Shown: positions 15,344 to 24,802, counted from the first letter of the stretch. The stretch: DNA of 64,000 nt from Streptomyces albus subsp. albus (GCF_000725885.1 NZ_JODR01000014.1:166832-230831), one strand, 5' to 3'. Notes: generated by a model from the sequence alone, not told the origin. Translations and numbers: made by a program.

Positions 15344-17401
15344 TTACGGGAACGTCAGCTTGAAGCTGTCGATGTAGCCGGTGTCACCCGGCCCCCGGTC
15401 CTGCACCCGCAACTGCCAGGTGCCGTTGGCGTTCTCGGCGGAGGCGTTGACCGTGTAGGTGGTGTCGATGTCCGGCGTCGGGTCGGACGCCACACTGTGC
15501 AGCCGGTACGCCTTGCCGCTCGGGCCCACCAGATCGACCTGGAGGTCGCCGCTGTAGCTGTGGACGATCTTCACGCCCACCTGGAGGCCGGACGGGGCCT
15601 TGCCGCTCAGACCCGAGGTGGTGATCTTCGAGGTGACGGCACGGCCGGGGTAGTCCGGGATGGTGACGTTCGCGTCGTTGGAGAACGTCTTGCCGGTGCC
15701 CGGGTCACCGCCGCCGGGCCGGGTGCCGACGGCTATGCCGGCCCAGGCGTCAGCCACCGCCTTGTACTCGGCGCTGCTGGTGCCGTACAGCTCACCGGCC
15801 ACCGCGAGCGTGCCGGTGCGCGCCGAGGCGTAGTTGGTGGTGGAGGTGAACTTGGTGGTGAGCGCCTTGTACCAGATCAGGGCGGCCTTGTCCCGGCCGA
15901 TGCCGGTGACCGGCAGCCCGTCGGCGGTGGGCGAGTCGTAGCTGACGCCGTTGATGACCTTGGCGCCGCTGCCCTCGCTCAGCAGGTAGAACCAGTGGTT
16001 GGCCGGGCCGGACGAGTAGTGCACGTCGATGTTGCCGATGCCCGCGTACCAGTTGTCCTTGGAGGCGCCGTCCTTGCTGGGCTTGTCCTGGTAGCGCAGC
16101 GGGGTGCCGTCGCCGTTGATGTCGATCTTCTCGCCGATCAGGTAGTCGCCCGGGTCGGCGGAGTTGTTCGCGTGGAACTCCACGGCGGTGGCGAAGATGT
16201 CCGAGGTGGCCTCGTTCAGCCCGCCGGACTCACCGCTGTAGACGAGGTCCGCGGTGGCGGAGGTGACGCCGTGGGACATCTCGTGGGCCGCCACGTCCAG
16301 CGAGGTGAGCGGGTTGGAGTTGCCCGAGCCGTCGCCGTACGTCATGCAGAAGCAGCTGTCGTCCCAGAACGCGTTGACGTAGTTGTTGCCGTAGTGGACC
16401 CGGGAGTAGGCGCCCTGGCCGTCCCCGCGGATGCCGGAGCGCCCGTGGACCTCCTTGAAGTAGTCCCAGGTCTCGGCGGCCCCGTAGTGGGCGTCGGCGC
16501 CGGCGGTCGCCGGGTTGGAGGGCGAGCCGTTGCCCCAGGTGTCCGAGGACTGGCTGAAGAGGGTGCCCGTGCCGGACGTCCGGTTGCCCAGGTTGTAGGT
16601 CTTGTGGCCGCCGCGGTCGTTGTCCGTCAACGTGTAGCCCGAGCCCGTCTGGGCGGTGCTGAGGGTGACCTGGCCGCTGTACTGGGTGTTGCCGATGCCG
16701 TTGTGGATGCCCTGCCACTCGAAGAGCTTCTTGCCGGTGGCGGCGTCGGTCACCACGTGCAGCTCGTTGGGCGTGCCGTCGTCCTGGAGCCCGCCGACGA
16801 CCGTCTCCCAGGCGAGTACCGGCTTGCCCTGGGCCAGCCAGACCACCTTGCGGGGTGCCTTGTCCGCGTCCGTCTTCTTCGCGCCCGCGGCGTCCGCCGC
16901 CTTGATCGCCTGCTTCTCGGCGGTGGCCGGCCGCACCTTCGCCGTGGTCGGCACGTTCTTGAGGGCGAACTTCGAGGCACGGTGGACCTGCCGGGTGGCT
17001 CCGTCGGCGTCCGTCTCGACGACGAGGTCGCCCCCGAGGACGGGCAGCCCCGCGTAGGTGCGCTCGTAGCGGGTGTGGGTGGTGCCGTCGCGGTCCTTGA
17101 CCACGTCACGGACCACCAGCTTCTCCTTGGCACCCAGGCGCAGCTTGTCGGCGGTGGTGGCCTTGGCCGCGTCGGCGTGCCGCAGCAGTGAGGCGCGCTG
17201 GGTGGGGGAGAGCTTGACCGGCAGTTCCCCGCGGTCGGCGCTCTTGCCGGCGGCCGACGCGGTGGCCGAGTCCTGGTCGTCGGCGGTGGCCGGTCCGGTC
17301 TGGACGGCGACCGAGAGCAGCGCGGCGACGGCGCCGAGCGCGATTCCGGCGGACGCCTTCCGGTGGGAGCGGCGTCTGTGGGAGGTGGAGGTTCTTCGCA
17401 A
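15344..17401 (-). CDS. Secreted M4 (thermolysin-type) metalloprotease with C-terminal P-domain
   Basis: 685 aa. A basic n-region and hydrophobic core (KASAGIALGAVAALLSVAV) end with cleavage after ATA at residue 40. The FTP/PepSY propeptide covers about 60-210. The catalytic domain has the zinc motif H373-E-M-S-H377 and third ligand Glu397 in GGLNEATSD, and the active-site His lies in VHYSSGPANHWF. A C-terminal P/homoB domain (~560-685, ends YIDSFKLTFP) probably aids substrate binding or stability. It is autoprocessed outside the cell for nutrient proteolysis. TTG 17401 with AAGGAG at 6-nt spacing is preferred; upstream reading adds 32 residues without a ribosome site. Confidence 0.93.
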   Translation of the reverse strand: MRRTSTSHRRRSHRKASAGIALGAVAALLSVAVQTGPATADDQDSATASAAGKSADRGELPVKLSPTQRASLLRHADAAKATTADKLRLGAKEKLVVRDVVKDRDGTTHTRYERTYAGLPVLGGDLVVETDADGATRQVHRASKFALKNVPTTAKVRPATAEKQAIKAADAAGAKKTDADKAPRKVVWLAQGKPVLAWETVVGGLQDDGTPNELHVVTDAATGKKLFEWQGIHNGIGNTQYSGQVTLSTAQTGSGYTLTDNDRGGHKTYNLGNRTSGTGTLFSQSSDTWGNGSPSNPATAGADAHYGAAETWDYFKEVHGRSGIRGDGQGAYSRVHYGNNYVNAFWDDSCFCMTYGDGSGNSNPLTSLDVAAHEMSHGVTSATADLVYSGESGGLNEATSDIFATAVEFHANNSADPGDYLIGEKIDINGDGTPLRYQDKPSKDGASKDNWYAGIGNIDVHYSSGPANHWFYLLSEGSGAKVINGVSYDSPTADGLPVTGIGRDKAALIWYKALTTKFTSTTNYASARTGTLAVAGELYGTSSAEYKAVADAWAGIAVGTRPGGGDPGTGKTFSNDANVTIPDYPGRAVTSKITTSGLSGKAPSGLQVGVKIVHSYSGDLQVDLVGPSGKAYRLHSVASDPTPDIDTTYTVNASAENANGTWQLRVQDRGPGDTGYIDSFKLTFP

Positions 17402-17755
17402 TGCTGGCTCCTTCTGCGGGCCGCGACGGTGTGCGGCCGGGAAGACCGGGCGGCGGGACACCGTCCGGGCAGATCTCGGTGGATCTGGGCAGAACAAGGC
17501 AGAGCAAGGCAGAACTTGGTGGAGCGGGCGCGGCGGCGGAGTGGACGGAGCGCCGCGCGCACGACGTGCGGCCGGTCACCATCGGGTGATGGGCCCGGCG
17601 GCATGTGGAAGAGTGCCAGCCGGAGGGTCGGCTGTCAGGAGCGCATCAAAGGATTGGCCGGAAAAGGTTCGTTGCCCGGGGGAGGGCGTCCGCTATGCGG
17701 AGCGGCACCGCTCCCACCGGCCCGGAAGGGAGGGCGACGAGGGGACGGGGCGGTT
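17402..17755. other. Promoter region of the M4 protease (354 bp)
   Basis: Contains three close direct repeats of GGCAGA(A/G)CAAGG type near 17488-17520, possibly operator or promoter sequences for the protease gene, and GATCTCGGTGGATCTGG repeats just upstream. No gene is supported. Confidence 0.45.
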
Positions 17756-18550
17756 TCAGCCGATCCGGTAGTGACTGTCGGCAACGTCGGTCAGGAACAT
17801 CTGCCCCGGAGCATGGGTGAGGGCGAACGGCGGACGGGAGGCCATGACGGCCGCCTGCGGGGTGACCCCGCACGCCCAGAAGACCGGTACGTCCCCGGGC
17901 CGCATCTCCACCGGGTCGCCGAAGTCGGGACGGGACAGATCGGCGATGCCCAGCCGCGAGGGGTCGCCGGCGTGCACGGGTGCCCCGTGGACGGCGGGCA
18001 GCAGCGCGCTGCACCGGGTGGCGGTCTCCACGAGGGCGGCCGGGACCGGGCGCATGGAGACGACGAGCGGACCGTGCAGCCGCCCCGCCGGCCGGCACTG
18101 CCGGTCGGTGACGTACATCGAGACGTTGCGGCCCTGTTCGACGTGGCGCATCGGCACGCCGGCCTCGGTCAGTGCCGCCTCGAAGGTGAAGCTGCACCCG
18201 ATGAGGAAGGACACCAGGTCCCGCCGCCAGTAGGCCGTCGCGTCGGTGGGCTCGTCGGCCAGCTCGCCCCTCTCCCACACCCGGTAGCGGGGCAGATCGG
18301 TCCGCAGGTCGGCACCTTCGGCGAGCGGGGTGTGCCAGGCGCCCGCGTCGGTGACGTCCAGGACGGGGCACGGTTTCGGGTTGCGCTGGCAGAAGAGCAG
18401 GACGTCGTAGGCCCAGTCGGCGGGCACGGCGATGAGGTTGGCCTGGGCGCGTCCGGGTGCCCAGCCGGCGGTCGGGGTGGCCAGCCCCGCGCGGAAGAGG
18501 GCGCGCGCCTGCGGGGCGTCGGTGTGCGCGGGGGAAGTGGTCGAGGACAT
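17756..18550 (-). CDS. Putative hydro-lyase, DUF1445 / D-glutamate cyclase-like family
   Basis: 264 aa, full length for the UPF0317/DUF1445 family. Conserved blocks are [93 protein letters not shown] and [15 protein letters not shown]. Members are annotated as hydro-lyases and are related to mammalian D-glutamate cyclase; the in vivo substrate here is unknown. AGGAG six bases before ATG 18550. A TTGAA-6-TTCAA inverted repeat at 18603-18618, 53 bp upstream, may be a GntR-type operator. Not obviously part of the neighbouring C-nucleoside cluster. Confidence 0.87.
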   Translation of the reverse strand: MSSTTSPAHTDAPQARALFRAGLATPTAGWAPGRAQANLIAVPADWAYDVLLFCQRNPKPCPVLDVTDAGAWHTPLAEGADLRTDLPRYRVWERGELADEPTDATAYWRRDLVSFLIGCSFTFEAALTEAGVPMRHVEQGRNVSMYVTDRQCRPAGRLHGPLVVSMRPVPAALVETATRCSALLPAVHGAPVHAGDPSRLGIADLSRPDFGDPVEMRPGDVPVFWACGVTPQAAVMASRPPFALTHAPGQMFLTDVADSHYRIG

Positions 18551-18927
18551 GGCGGACTCCTGCGTCGGAACGGGAGTGCTACTGCCCTTAACGTAGGGAT
18601 CGTTGAACAATCCTTCAATGGGTACGACGCGGTCCTTCTTCCTCCGCGGCCCTTTCCGGCTTCCTCCCCGGTCTTCTCCCTCCCGCGGTGGTGTGTTCGC
18701 GCGGTGCGCCGGACGGTTGGTCTCCTCGCGATCCTGTGAGCCGTCCATGCGGCCCGGCCCGAAGGCCGGGCCGCAGCGCCGCAGCGAGGTGGTGGCCCCG
18801 CTGCCTCACCCCTTGGTCGGACCCGATGTGTGACATCACTGGACGGCGGTCGCCTAGGGGTGTCCGCGGCGGCTGGTGCCGCGGAAACTCGGGTGCGCGC
18901 GGCGGACGGACGGGCCGCGGCGCGCCG
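18551..18927. other. Intergenic region with promoter elements (377 bp)
   Basis: Contains the promoter side of the DUF1445 gene (an AT-richer patch at 18590-18620 with the TTGAA...TTCAA repeat) and the terminator of the upstream flavoenzyme gene. No coding sequence is supported. Confidence 0.4.
18749..18774. terminator. Hairpin with CGAA tetraloop
   Basis: GCGGCCCGGCC (18749-18759), loop CGAA, perfect complement 18764-18774. Probably ends the leftward acyl-CoA-dehydrogenase-like transcript and so marks the left edge of the C-nucleoside cluster. Confidence 0.6.
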
Positions 18928-20166
18928 TCAGTCCGGGCTGGTGCCCAGCGTCACGCCCGCGAGGAAGTCCACCGACTCCTCCGGGGGCGAGTACGGCGGC
19001 ATGAACACGGCGGCGCGGACATCGCGGTAGGCGCGGGCCAGGGGATGGTGCGCCGTGTAACTGGCCCCTCCCGTCACCCGCATGGCGTGGTCGACCACGG
19101 TGGTGGCGGCGCGCTCGACCACCGTGCTGACGGTCTGGCACTCCTTCATCATGGCCCGGCTCACATCGTCGGTCGTCACCTGCGGCTTGTTGGTCAGCAG
19201 ATATGAGTCGAAGTCCTGGAGGGCGGTGGCCAGGGTGCCGCGTGCTGCCGCGAGTGCCGTCTCCATCTCGGCCACCGAGGTCTTGACGGCGGCCGACGCG
19301 GTGCGGCGCCGCCCCGAAGGCCGGTTCAGCGCCGCGAGGGCCTCGTCGCGGGCGGCTTCGGCCAGCCCCAGGTAGACCCCGTTGAGGCCCATCCCGCTGA
19401 CCGCCCTGCCCTCCAGCATGCTCGCGTCCCGCTTCCCCCACGGGCCGCGGACCAGCAGCGCGTCCTCCGGCACGACGCAGTCGCTGAACTCGACGGTGCC
19501 GCTGCCCGAGCCGCGCAGCCCCAGCCCCTGCCAGTCGTCCTCCACGTGCACGCCCGGGGTGTCGGCGGGGATCATCGCGCTCGCCAGATGGGCCCCCTTG
19601 CCGCGCTCGGCCCTGAGCCGGCAGTAGAAGTGGGTGGCTGCGGGGGAGATCGAGGCGAGGATCTTGCGGCCGTTGACGACCCAGCCGTTGTACGAGGGCT
19701 TGGCGGTGGTGGCCAGGTTCCAGTAGTCGGCCCCTCGTTCGGCGACCGCCGAGCACAGCAGCATCCGGCGGGCACCAATGGCTTCCAGCCACTCGCGGCG
19801 CGGCAGATAGCCGGGTTCACCGTCGGCCCCGAAGCGGACGACCCGCGCGAAGTACCAGGCCAGCGCGGTGTGCATGTAGTGGGCGACCGCGACCGAGGGG
19901 TCGGCCCGGGCGATGGCGGCGGTCAGGACCGTCAGGTCATGCAGCCGCTCCACCCCGAATCCGCCCAGGTCGGAGGGGGCGGCAGCGGCGAACACCCCCA
20001 CGTCCGCGAGGGCTTGGACACTCTGGCCGGCGAACCGGCCCTCGCGGTCGGTGACCTCGGCCTCCTTCGCCAGGAAGTCGTGCAGCTTGGTGACCGCCGC
20101 CACGGCCTGTTCGCCGCCGGTGGTCGCGGGCCGCAGTTCCGAGTTGAGTGACAAGAGATTCGCCAT
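18928..20166 (-). CDS. pumE: Acyl-CoA-dehydrogenase-like flavoenzyme, candidate N-hydroxylase of the C-nucleoside pathway
   Basis: 412 aa with the three-domain acyl-CoA dehydrogenase fold: helical N-domain to ~125, beta domain around MLLCSAVAERGADYWNLATTAKP and VVNGRKILASISPAATHFYC, and a C-terminal helical bundle ending ASYTAHHPLARAYRDVRAAVFMPP. The catalytic Glu of true dehydrogenases is not evident, so oxygenase chemistry is more likely, as in the KijD3/DszC/N-hydroxylase branch. Position beside the aminotransferase, GMC and TruD genes suggests it N-hydroxylates the glutaminyl amide of a pseudouridimycin-like product. The symbol follows my recollection of the pum gene order and should be checked. 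Divergent from the regulator at 20372. Confidence 0.75.
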   Translation of the reverse strand: MANLLSLNSELRPATTGGEQAVAAVTKLHDFLAKEAEVTDREGRFAGQSVQALADVGVFAAAAPSDLGGFGVERLHDLTVLTAAIARADPSVAVAHYMHTALAWYFARVVRFGADGEPGYLPRREWLEAIGARRMLLCSAVAERGADYWNLATTAKPSYNGWVVNGRKILASISPAATHFYCRLRAERGKGAHLASAMIPADTPGVHVEDDWQGLGLRGSGSGTVEFSDCVVPEDALLVRGPWGKRDASMLEGRAVSGMGLNGVYLGLAEAARDEALAALNRPSGRRRTASAAVKTSVAEMETALAAARGTLATALQDFDSYLLTNKPQVTTDDVSRAMMKECQTVSTVVERAATTVVDHAMRVTGGASYTAHHPLARAYRDVRAAVFMPPYSPPEESVDFLAGVTLGTSPD

Positions 20167-20371
20167 TTCACGCCCTTGAGGTTTATCGAAGCACCGACAT
20201 ATTCAGGTCACCGCGCCGGGAAAGGTGAATCGTGAACGGAGTTGCGGGCGGTGTCCGATCGATCACGGCGGCATTGCACATGCCAGGGGCAGCTGTATAA
20301 CGTGACATCTCGTCACTGAGCGGAACCGTAATTGGATGCCCCGGGCGACGATATCGGCGAGGATTTCGACT

Positions 20372-21235
20372 GTGTGGTCATTGACGCTGCAGTTTTCCGG
20401 TTGGTGGGCGGAGGATCCGGCGCGCCCCACGGTGCGGAGCACCTCCCGACAACGCCCGGAACGCTGCGAGATAGCGGAGGACGGATCCGCCGTCATCCGG
20501 TACGACGCGGACCGGGACGTGCTCACGTTCGTGCCGGTCGACGGCGGCGGGGAGCCGGGAGAAGAAGGTGCCGCCGTCGTCACCGCGCGGCGCGGACACT
20601 GGTGTCTGACGAATCTGCATGCCGAGGACAGCTGTTTCGTCGAGAACATGGAGGGCGGCGGCGGAGAATTCATCAAGGTGCCGCCCCGCCGCCGGGACAC
20701 CCCCATCCCCTTCGAATTGGCGAGGCTGGTGCTGGCGGTACCACGCGGCGCGGGCCTGGTGAACATATTCGGCCCGGAACCTCCTTATCTCGCCACGGCG
20801 GCGAACGCCGACAGTGCGGCATTGCCCGCCCGCGTGACGAATTGGCCGCGGCTGGATGAGCGGGCGCTCTATTTCCGGGTGCTCGTAGCGCTGTGCGAGC
20901 CGCAGTTGCGGGGCGGGCCCCCGGGTGCCGTACCGACGGTCGGTGAGGTCATCGAGCGACTGAACGGCGGCTGCCGGCCGGTCGGAATGACGCGTGCCGC
21001 CGTCAACCATCACATCGAATACCTCGCCAACGAGAAGCTGCGGGTGGCCGAATGGGCGGGGCTGACCGAGGGCAAGCGGTCCTACTGGAAACGGGAGGCC
21101 GTCGTCGCGCTGGTGCTGCGCGCCGGACTGGTGGGGGAGCGCCATCTGCGGCTGCTGCCGCCGCGGCGGGTCACAGCCGGGCAACGGCCTGCTCCACCGC
21201 CCGCACCAGTTCGGCGACCTCCGCTGCGTCGATGA
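20372..21235 (+). CDS. Putative cluster regulator: FHA-like N-terminal domain with winged-helix-like C-terminus
   Basis: 287 aa. The N-terminal part (LTLQFSGWWAED; RGHWCLTNLHAEDSCFVENMEGGGGEFIKVPP; PIPFELARLVLAVPR) has the strand-turn pattern of an FHA-like beta-sandwich, recognised by eye only. The C-terminal part, VGEVIERLNGGCRPVGMTRAAVNHHIEYLANEKLRV, reads as a winged helix-turn-helix. Probably the pathway-specific regulator, corresponding in position to pumF. GTG 20372 has GAGGA at good spacing; an upstream ATG at 20336 lacks one. Its 3' end overlaps the convergent aminotransferase gene by 65 bp, so the transcripts are antisense there. Confidence 0.6.
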   Translation: MWSLTLQFSGWWAEDPARPTVRSTSRQRPERCEIAEDGSAVIRYDADRDVLTFVPVDGGGEPGEEGAAVVTARRGHWCLTNLHAEDSCFVENMEGGGGEFIKVPPRRRDTPIPFELARLVLAVPRGAGLVNIFGPEPPYLATAANADSAALPARVTNWPRLDERALYFRVLVALCEPQLRGGPPGAVPTVGEVIERLNGGCRPVGMTRAAVNHHIEYLANEKLRVAEWAGLTEGKRSYWKREAVVALVLRAGLVGERHLRLLPPRRVTAGQRPAPPPAPVRRPPLRR

Positions 21236-22493
21236 CCAGCGGCGGAATGGCCATCACCGCGCGGCCCTGCTGCCGCAGCAGCACACCCTGCCGCTTCGCC
21301 TCGGCCACCAGGGCGGCGGCCGACTCCGGCTGCCGGCACTCCACGGTGGCCACCAGACCCAGCCCCCGCACGTCCGTCACCTCCGGGTGCTCCGCCAACG
21401 GCGCAAGGCCCGCCAGGAGTTCGGCGCCCAGCCGCGCCGCCGAGCCGACCAGGCCGCGCTCCTCGATGACGTCGAGGACGGCCAGCGCCACGGCACAGGC
21501 CACCGCGTGCCCGCCGGTGGTGTGCCCGTACCGCAGCCCGCCCAGCAGCGGGTCGGCGGCGAAGGAACGGTAGACCTCGTCGGTGGTGGTGAGCGCGGCG
21601 AACGGCACGTAACCGCCGCTGATGCCCTTGCTCATGGTGACCAGGTCCGGGGTGACGCCGTCGTGCTGGAAGCCGAACATGCGGCCCGTGCGGCCGAATC
21701 CGCAGAACACCTCGTCGACGATCAGCAGGGCGCCGGTACGGTCGCACAGTGCGCGCAGCGCCCGCAGGAACCCGTCGGGCAGCACCACACCGCCGCCCAC
21801 GTTCAGCAGCGGCTCGACCATCACGGCGGCCGGCGGCGGACCGTCGAGCACCGCCCGCTCGAACGCGTCGGCCAGCAGCGTCAGCGCCTCCGGCGTGCGC
21901 AGCGCGGCCGGCTCCAGCGGCAGCTCGACACGCGTGACGGGGAACGGCGCGGTGCCGTGGATGGCGTTGGTCGGCAGACCGGACAGGTGCTGGGCGACCA
22001 GCGTGGTGCCGTGGTAGCCGGCCGCGAAGGTGACGAGACGGTCACGCGGCTCACCCCGGTTGGTCCAGTGGTCGTGCGCGATGCGCACCGCGGCCTCGGT
22101 CGCCTCCGACCCGCTGTTGACGAAGAACGTCCGCTCCAGCCCGGCCGGCAGCAGACCGGCGATCCGCTCCGCGGCCAGCCCGGCGGGCAGGTGGCTCGCC
22201 GCGCTCAGATCGAAGTGCGGCAGCAGTTCGAGCTGCCGCCGTGCGGCCTCCAGCAGCGCCGGATGCGCGTAGCCGCAACTGGAGTTCATCGCCGAGGCCA
22301 TCGCGTCCAGATAGCCGGCGCCCGTCACATCACGGACCCGGCAGCCCTCGCCCGCGACCAGGATCGGCCGGTCGTCGGCGGGCTGACGCACGGAGGACCA
22401 CGGGTGCCACAGATGGCGGCGGTCGCGTTCCCGGGCCCGGTCCGTGTCCGTTCCGGCGGCGTGCCGGTCGTTTCCCACGTTGGTAAGGGACAT
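21171..22493 (-). CDS. pumG: Class III PLP aminotransferase, forms 5'-amino-pseudouridine (predicted)
   Basis: 440 aa, fold type I class III aminotransferase. PLP lysine is K289 in MSKGISGG; PLP-binding NSGSEATE and YHGTT, and the Asp of IVDEVFCGFGRTG, are present. It is expected to transaminate the 5'-aldehyde made from pseudouridine by the adjacent GMC oxidase, giving 5'-amino-pseudouridine; this follows the published pseudouridimycin pathway and the gene context, not the sequence alone. ATG 22493 gives a normal length but lacks a strong ribosome site. Transcribed away from the main biosynthetic operon, sharing a 160-bp divergent promoter with the kinase gene. Confidence 0.85.
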   Translation of the reverse strand: MSLTNVGNDRHAAGTDTDRARERDRRHLWHPWSSVRQPADDRPILVAGEGCRVRDVTGAGYLDAMASAMNSSCGYAHPALLEAARRQLELLPHFDLSAASHLPAGLAAERIAGLLPAGLERTFFVNSGSEATEAAVRIAHDHWTNRGEPRDRLVTFAAGYHGTTLVAQHLSGLPTNAIHGTAPFPVTRVELPLEPAALRTPEALTLLADAFERAVLDGPPPAAVMVEPLLNVGGGVVLPDGFLRALRALCDRTGALLIVDEVFCGFGRTGRMFGFQHDGVTPDLVTMSKGISGGYVPFAALTTTDEVYRSFAADPLLGGLRYGHTTGGHAVACAVALAVLDVIEERGLVGSAARLGAELLAGLAPLAEHPEVTDVRGLGLVATVECRQPESAAALVAEAKRQGVLLRQQGRAVMAIPPLVIDAAEVAELVRAVEQAVARL

Positions 22494-22653
22494 GCCGTCG
22501 ATCGTGCAGGCACCGGGCGCCCTGCACACCCGTACACCTGTCAGGGTCACAAAGCGGCGGGCGCCGGTGATCGTGTCTCCGGTCGGCCGAGGAGGGCAGC
22601 GGCACCCCGCGAACGCCCCCGGCCGGCACCCCGGACCCGAGAGGAACGCGCCC
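22494..22653. promoter_or_regulatory. Divergent promoter region of the C-nucleoside genes
   Basis: 160-bp gap between the leftward aminotransferase and the rightward seven-gene run (kinase to amidinotransferase). Moderately AT-richer around 22494-22560 (CACACCCGTACACCTGTCAGGGTCACAAAG). Must initiate both transcripts; no perfect operator is seen. Confidence 0.45.
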
Positions 22654-23292
22654 GTGACCCTGCGCCTGCTCGACCCGGCGTCCCCGCCGCCGTACCGCCC
22701 CGACCGGGTGCTGGTCGCCGGAGGCAGCGGCGCCGGAAAGACGACGGTCGCCCGTAAACTCGCCGCGCTCTTCGAGCTGGACCACATCGACCTGGACGCG
22801 CTCTACTACCGGCCAGGCTGGCAGCCGCGCGAGGAGTTCCCCGACGACGTGGAGCGGCTCACCCGCCCCGCCCGCTGGATCACCGAATGGCACTACCCGG
22901 AGGTGGCCCGGCTGCTGGCCCGGCGGGCCCAGTTGCTGGTGTGGCTGGACTACTCCGTCCCCCTCACCATGACCAGCCTGCTGCTGCGCACCCTGCTGCG
23001 GTCGCTGCACCGGGAAGTGCTCTGGAGCGGCAACCAGGAACCGCCGCTGCGCTCGGTCCTCACCGACCCCGAGAACATCCTGCGCTACGGCTGGACCACC
23101 CGGCACCTGACCCGCGACAGCCTGCGGGAGATGGCCCGCCGGCCCGTGCCGGACCGGCTGGACGTGGTGCGCTTCACCCGGCCCGCCGCCCTGTCGCGGT
23201 GGCTGCTGGGCCCGGCCCGCGACGCCGCCCGCGCCCACGCCGCCGCTGCCCCCGCCCCCGGAAGGAGCACGGATGCCGCACGGCTTCGATGA
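22654..23292 (+). CDS. pumH: P-loop nucleotide/nucleoside kinase-like protein (adenylate-kinase/FlaR type)
   Basis: 212 aa. Walker A GGSGAGKTT (Lys29), then LAALFELDHIDLDALYYRPGWQPREEF, a signature of the topology-modulation/FlaR branch of adenylate-kinase-like proteins, and ITEWHYPEVARLLARRAQLLVWLDY as the Walker B region. In the C-nucleoside context it may phosphorylate a nucleoside or act in precursor supply or self-protection; the published pum cluster has a similar kinase of uncertain necessity. GTG 22654 has GAGAGGAA upstream. The end overlaps the GMC oxidase start by 20 bp, indicating tight coupling. Confidence 0.75.
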   Translation: MTLRLLDPASPPPYRPDRVLVAGGSGAGKTTVARKLAALFELDHIDLDALYYRPGWQPREEFPDDVERLTRPARWITEWHYPEVARLLARRAQLLVWLDYSVPLTMTSLLLRTLLRSLHREVLWSGNQEPPLRSVLTDPENILRYGWTTRHLTRDSLREMARRPVPDRLDVVRFTRPAALSRWLLGPARDAARAHAAAAPAPGRSTDAARLR

Positions 23293-24802
23293 CATCGTGG
23301 TGGGTGCCGGTTCGGCGGGCGCGGTGCTCGCCGCCCGGCTGTCGGCCGACCCGGGCCGGCGGGTCCTGCTGGTCGAGGCCGGCCCCGACCCCGACCCGGC
23401 CGCCCTCCCCGCCGATCTGCGCGACGGCTGCACCCCCTCGATGGTGGACCACGACTGGGGACTCGAAGGCATCCGCGACGACGGCGCACGGCTGCCGCTG
23501 CCCCGCGGCCGGGTCGTCGGCGGCTCCTCCGCGGTCAACAGCTGCATCGCGCTGCGCCCCGCCCCCGGCGACTTCGCCGCCTGGGACGAGATCACCGGCG
23601 GCGACTGGTCCTGGCCGCACATGCTGCCCTGGTTCCGCCGGCTGGAGACCGACACGGACTTCTCCGGGCCCGTGCACGGCACCGACGGACCCGTACGGCT
23701 GCGGCGCTGCACCGGCAATGGACTCAGCCCGCTGTCGGCCGCGCTGGTGGAGACCGCGACCGCCGCCGGGCACCCGTACACGGCCGACCACAACGCACCC
23801 GATGCGACCGGCGTCGGACCGCTGCCGCTCAACCTCACCGAGGACGGCACCCGCATCTCCGCTGCCTTGGCCTATCTCGTCCCCGCACGCTCCCGGCCCA
23901 ACCTGACCGTGCTGGCCGGCACCCTGGCCGACCGTGTGCTGTTCTCGGGCAGCACCGCGACCGGTGTCCTGCTGCGCTCCGGCAGCCGCACCCGTACCGT
24001 GCACGCCGACCGCGTCACCCTGTGCGCCGGCGCCTACGGCACACCGGCACTGCTGCACCGCTCCGGCATCGGCCCCCGCCCCGTACTCGACGCGCTCGGT
24101 GTGCCGCCGGTGGCCGAACTGACCGGAGTCGGCGCCCAGCTCGCCGACCACGCGCAGGTGCCCATCGGTGTGCTGCCCGTCCCCGGTCTGTGCGACCCGG
24201 CCGACCCCTGCGCCCAAGTGGTGCTGCGCTGCACGGCGCCCGGCTCCAGCGTCGCCGACGACCTCCAGATCTACGCGCTCAACCATGTGCGGCTCGACGT
24301 GTACGCGCCCCATCTGGCCCCGCGGGTGCCGGACGGCAGGGCGTTCATGGTGACCGCCAATCTGATGGCACCGCTGGGCCGCGGCACCGTCACCGCCGTC
24401 TCGCCCGACCCCGCCGTCCCCCCGCGCATCGCCATCGACTACACGGCGCACGAGGAGGACGCGCGGCGGCTGCGGGCCGGCGTCGCCCTGTGCTGGGAGC
24501 TGCTGGGACAGGCACCGTTCACCGCGCTCACCAAGGAGATCATCGACGTGGACGGCAGGACCGTCGAGTCCCCCGCGCGGCTGGACGCCTACGTCAGGGA
24601 GGCGGCACGCACCGCCCATCACCCCATGGGCACCGCCCGGATGGGCCGGCCCGGCGATCCCGGAGCCGTGGTGGACGACCGGCTGCGGGTGCACGGCGTC
24701 CAGGGGCTGCGGGTGGCCGACGCCTCCGTCGTCCCCGTCCCCGTACGGGTCAACACCAATCTCCTGGCCCTCGCCCTCGGCGAGCGGGCCGCCGCGTGGT
24801 AG
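23273..24802 (+). CDS. pumI: GMC-family FAD oxidoreductase, oxidises the 5'-hydroxyl of pseudouridine (predicted)
   Basis: 509 aa. ADP-binding motif VVGAGSAGAVLAARL starts at residue 9; the GMC signature 1 region is LPRGRVVGGSSAVNSCIALR and signature 2 is CAGAYGTPALLHRSGIG. The catalytic His pair/Asn site appears as H449-H450 (TAHHPMGTARMG) and N494 (VRVNTNLLALALGERAA). It oxidises a primary alcohol to an aldehyde with O2. With the aminotransferase next door it would convert pseudouridine to the 5'-aldehyde for transamination. Overlaps the kinase gene; the next gene follows after 80 bp. Confidence 0.9.
   Translation: MPHGFDDIVVGAGSAGAVLAARLSADPGRRVLLVEAGPDPDPAALPADLRDGCTPSMVDHDWGLEGIRDDGARLPLPRGRVVGGSSAVNSCIALRPAPGDFAAWDEITGGDWSWPHMLPWFRRLETDTDFSGPVHGTDGPVRLRRCTGNGLSPLSAALVETATAAGHPYTADHNAPDATGVGPLPLNLTEDGTRISAALAYLVPARSRPNLTVLAGTLADRVLFSGSTATGVLLRSGSRTRTVHADRVTLCAGAYGTPALLHRSGIGPRPVLDALGVPPVAELTGVGAQLADHAQVPIGVLPVPGLCDPADPCAQVVLRCTAPGSSVADDLQIYALNHVRLDVYAPHLAPRVPDGRAFMVTANLMAPLGRGTVTAVSPDPAVPPRIAIDYTAHEEDARRLRAGVALCWELLGQAPFTALTKEIIDVDGRTVESPARLDAYVREAARTAHHPMGTARMGRPGDPGAVVDDRLRVHGVQGLRVADASVVPVPVRVNTNLLALALGERAAAW

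Noticed and set aside
15305..17191. 628-aa rightward frame opposite the M4 peptidase
   Set aside because: Val/Gly/Arg-rich antisense shadow; the leftward frame carries HEMSH and a signal peptide.
17756..18550. DUF1445 gene as part of the C-nucleoside cluster
   Set aside because: A tetraloop terminator and 377-bp gap separate it from the cluster, and its family has no obvious role in pseudouridine chemistry.
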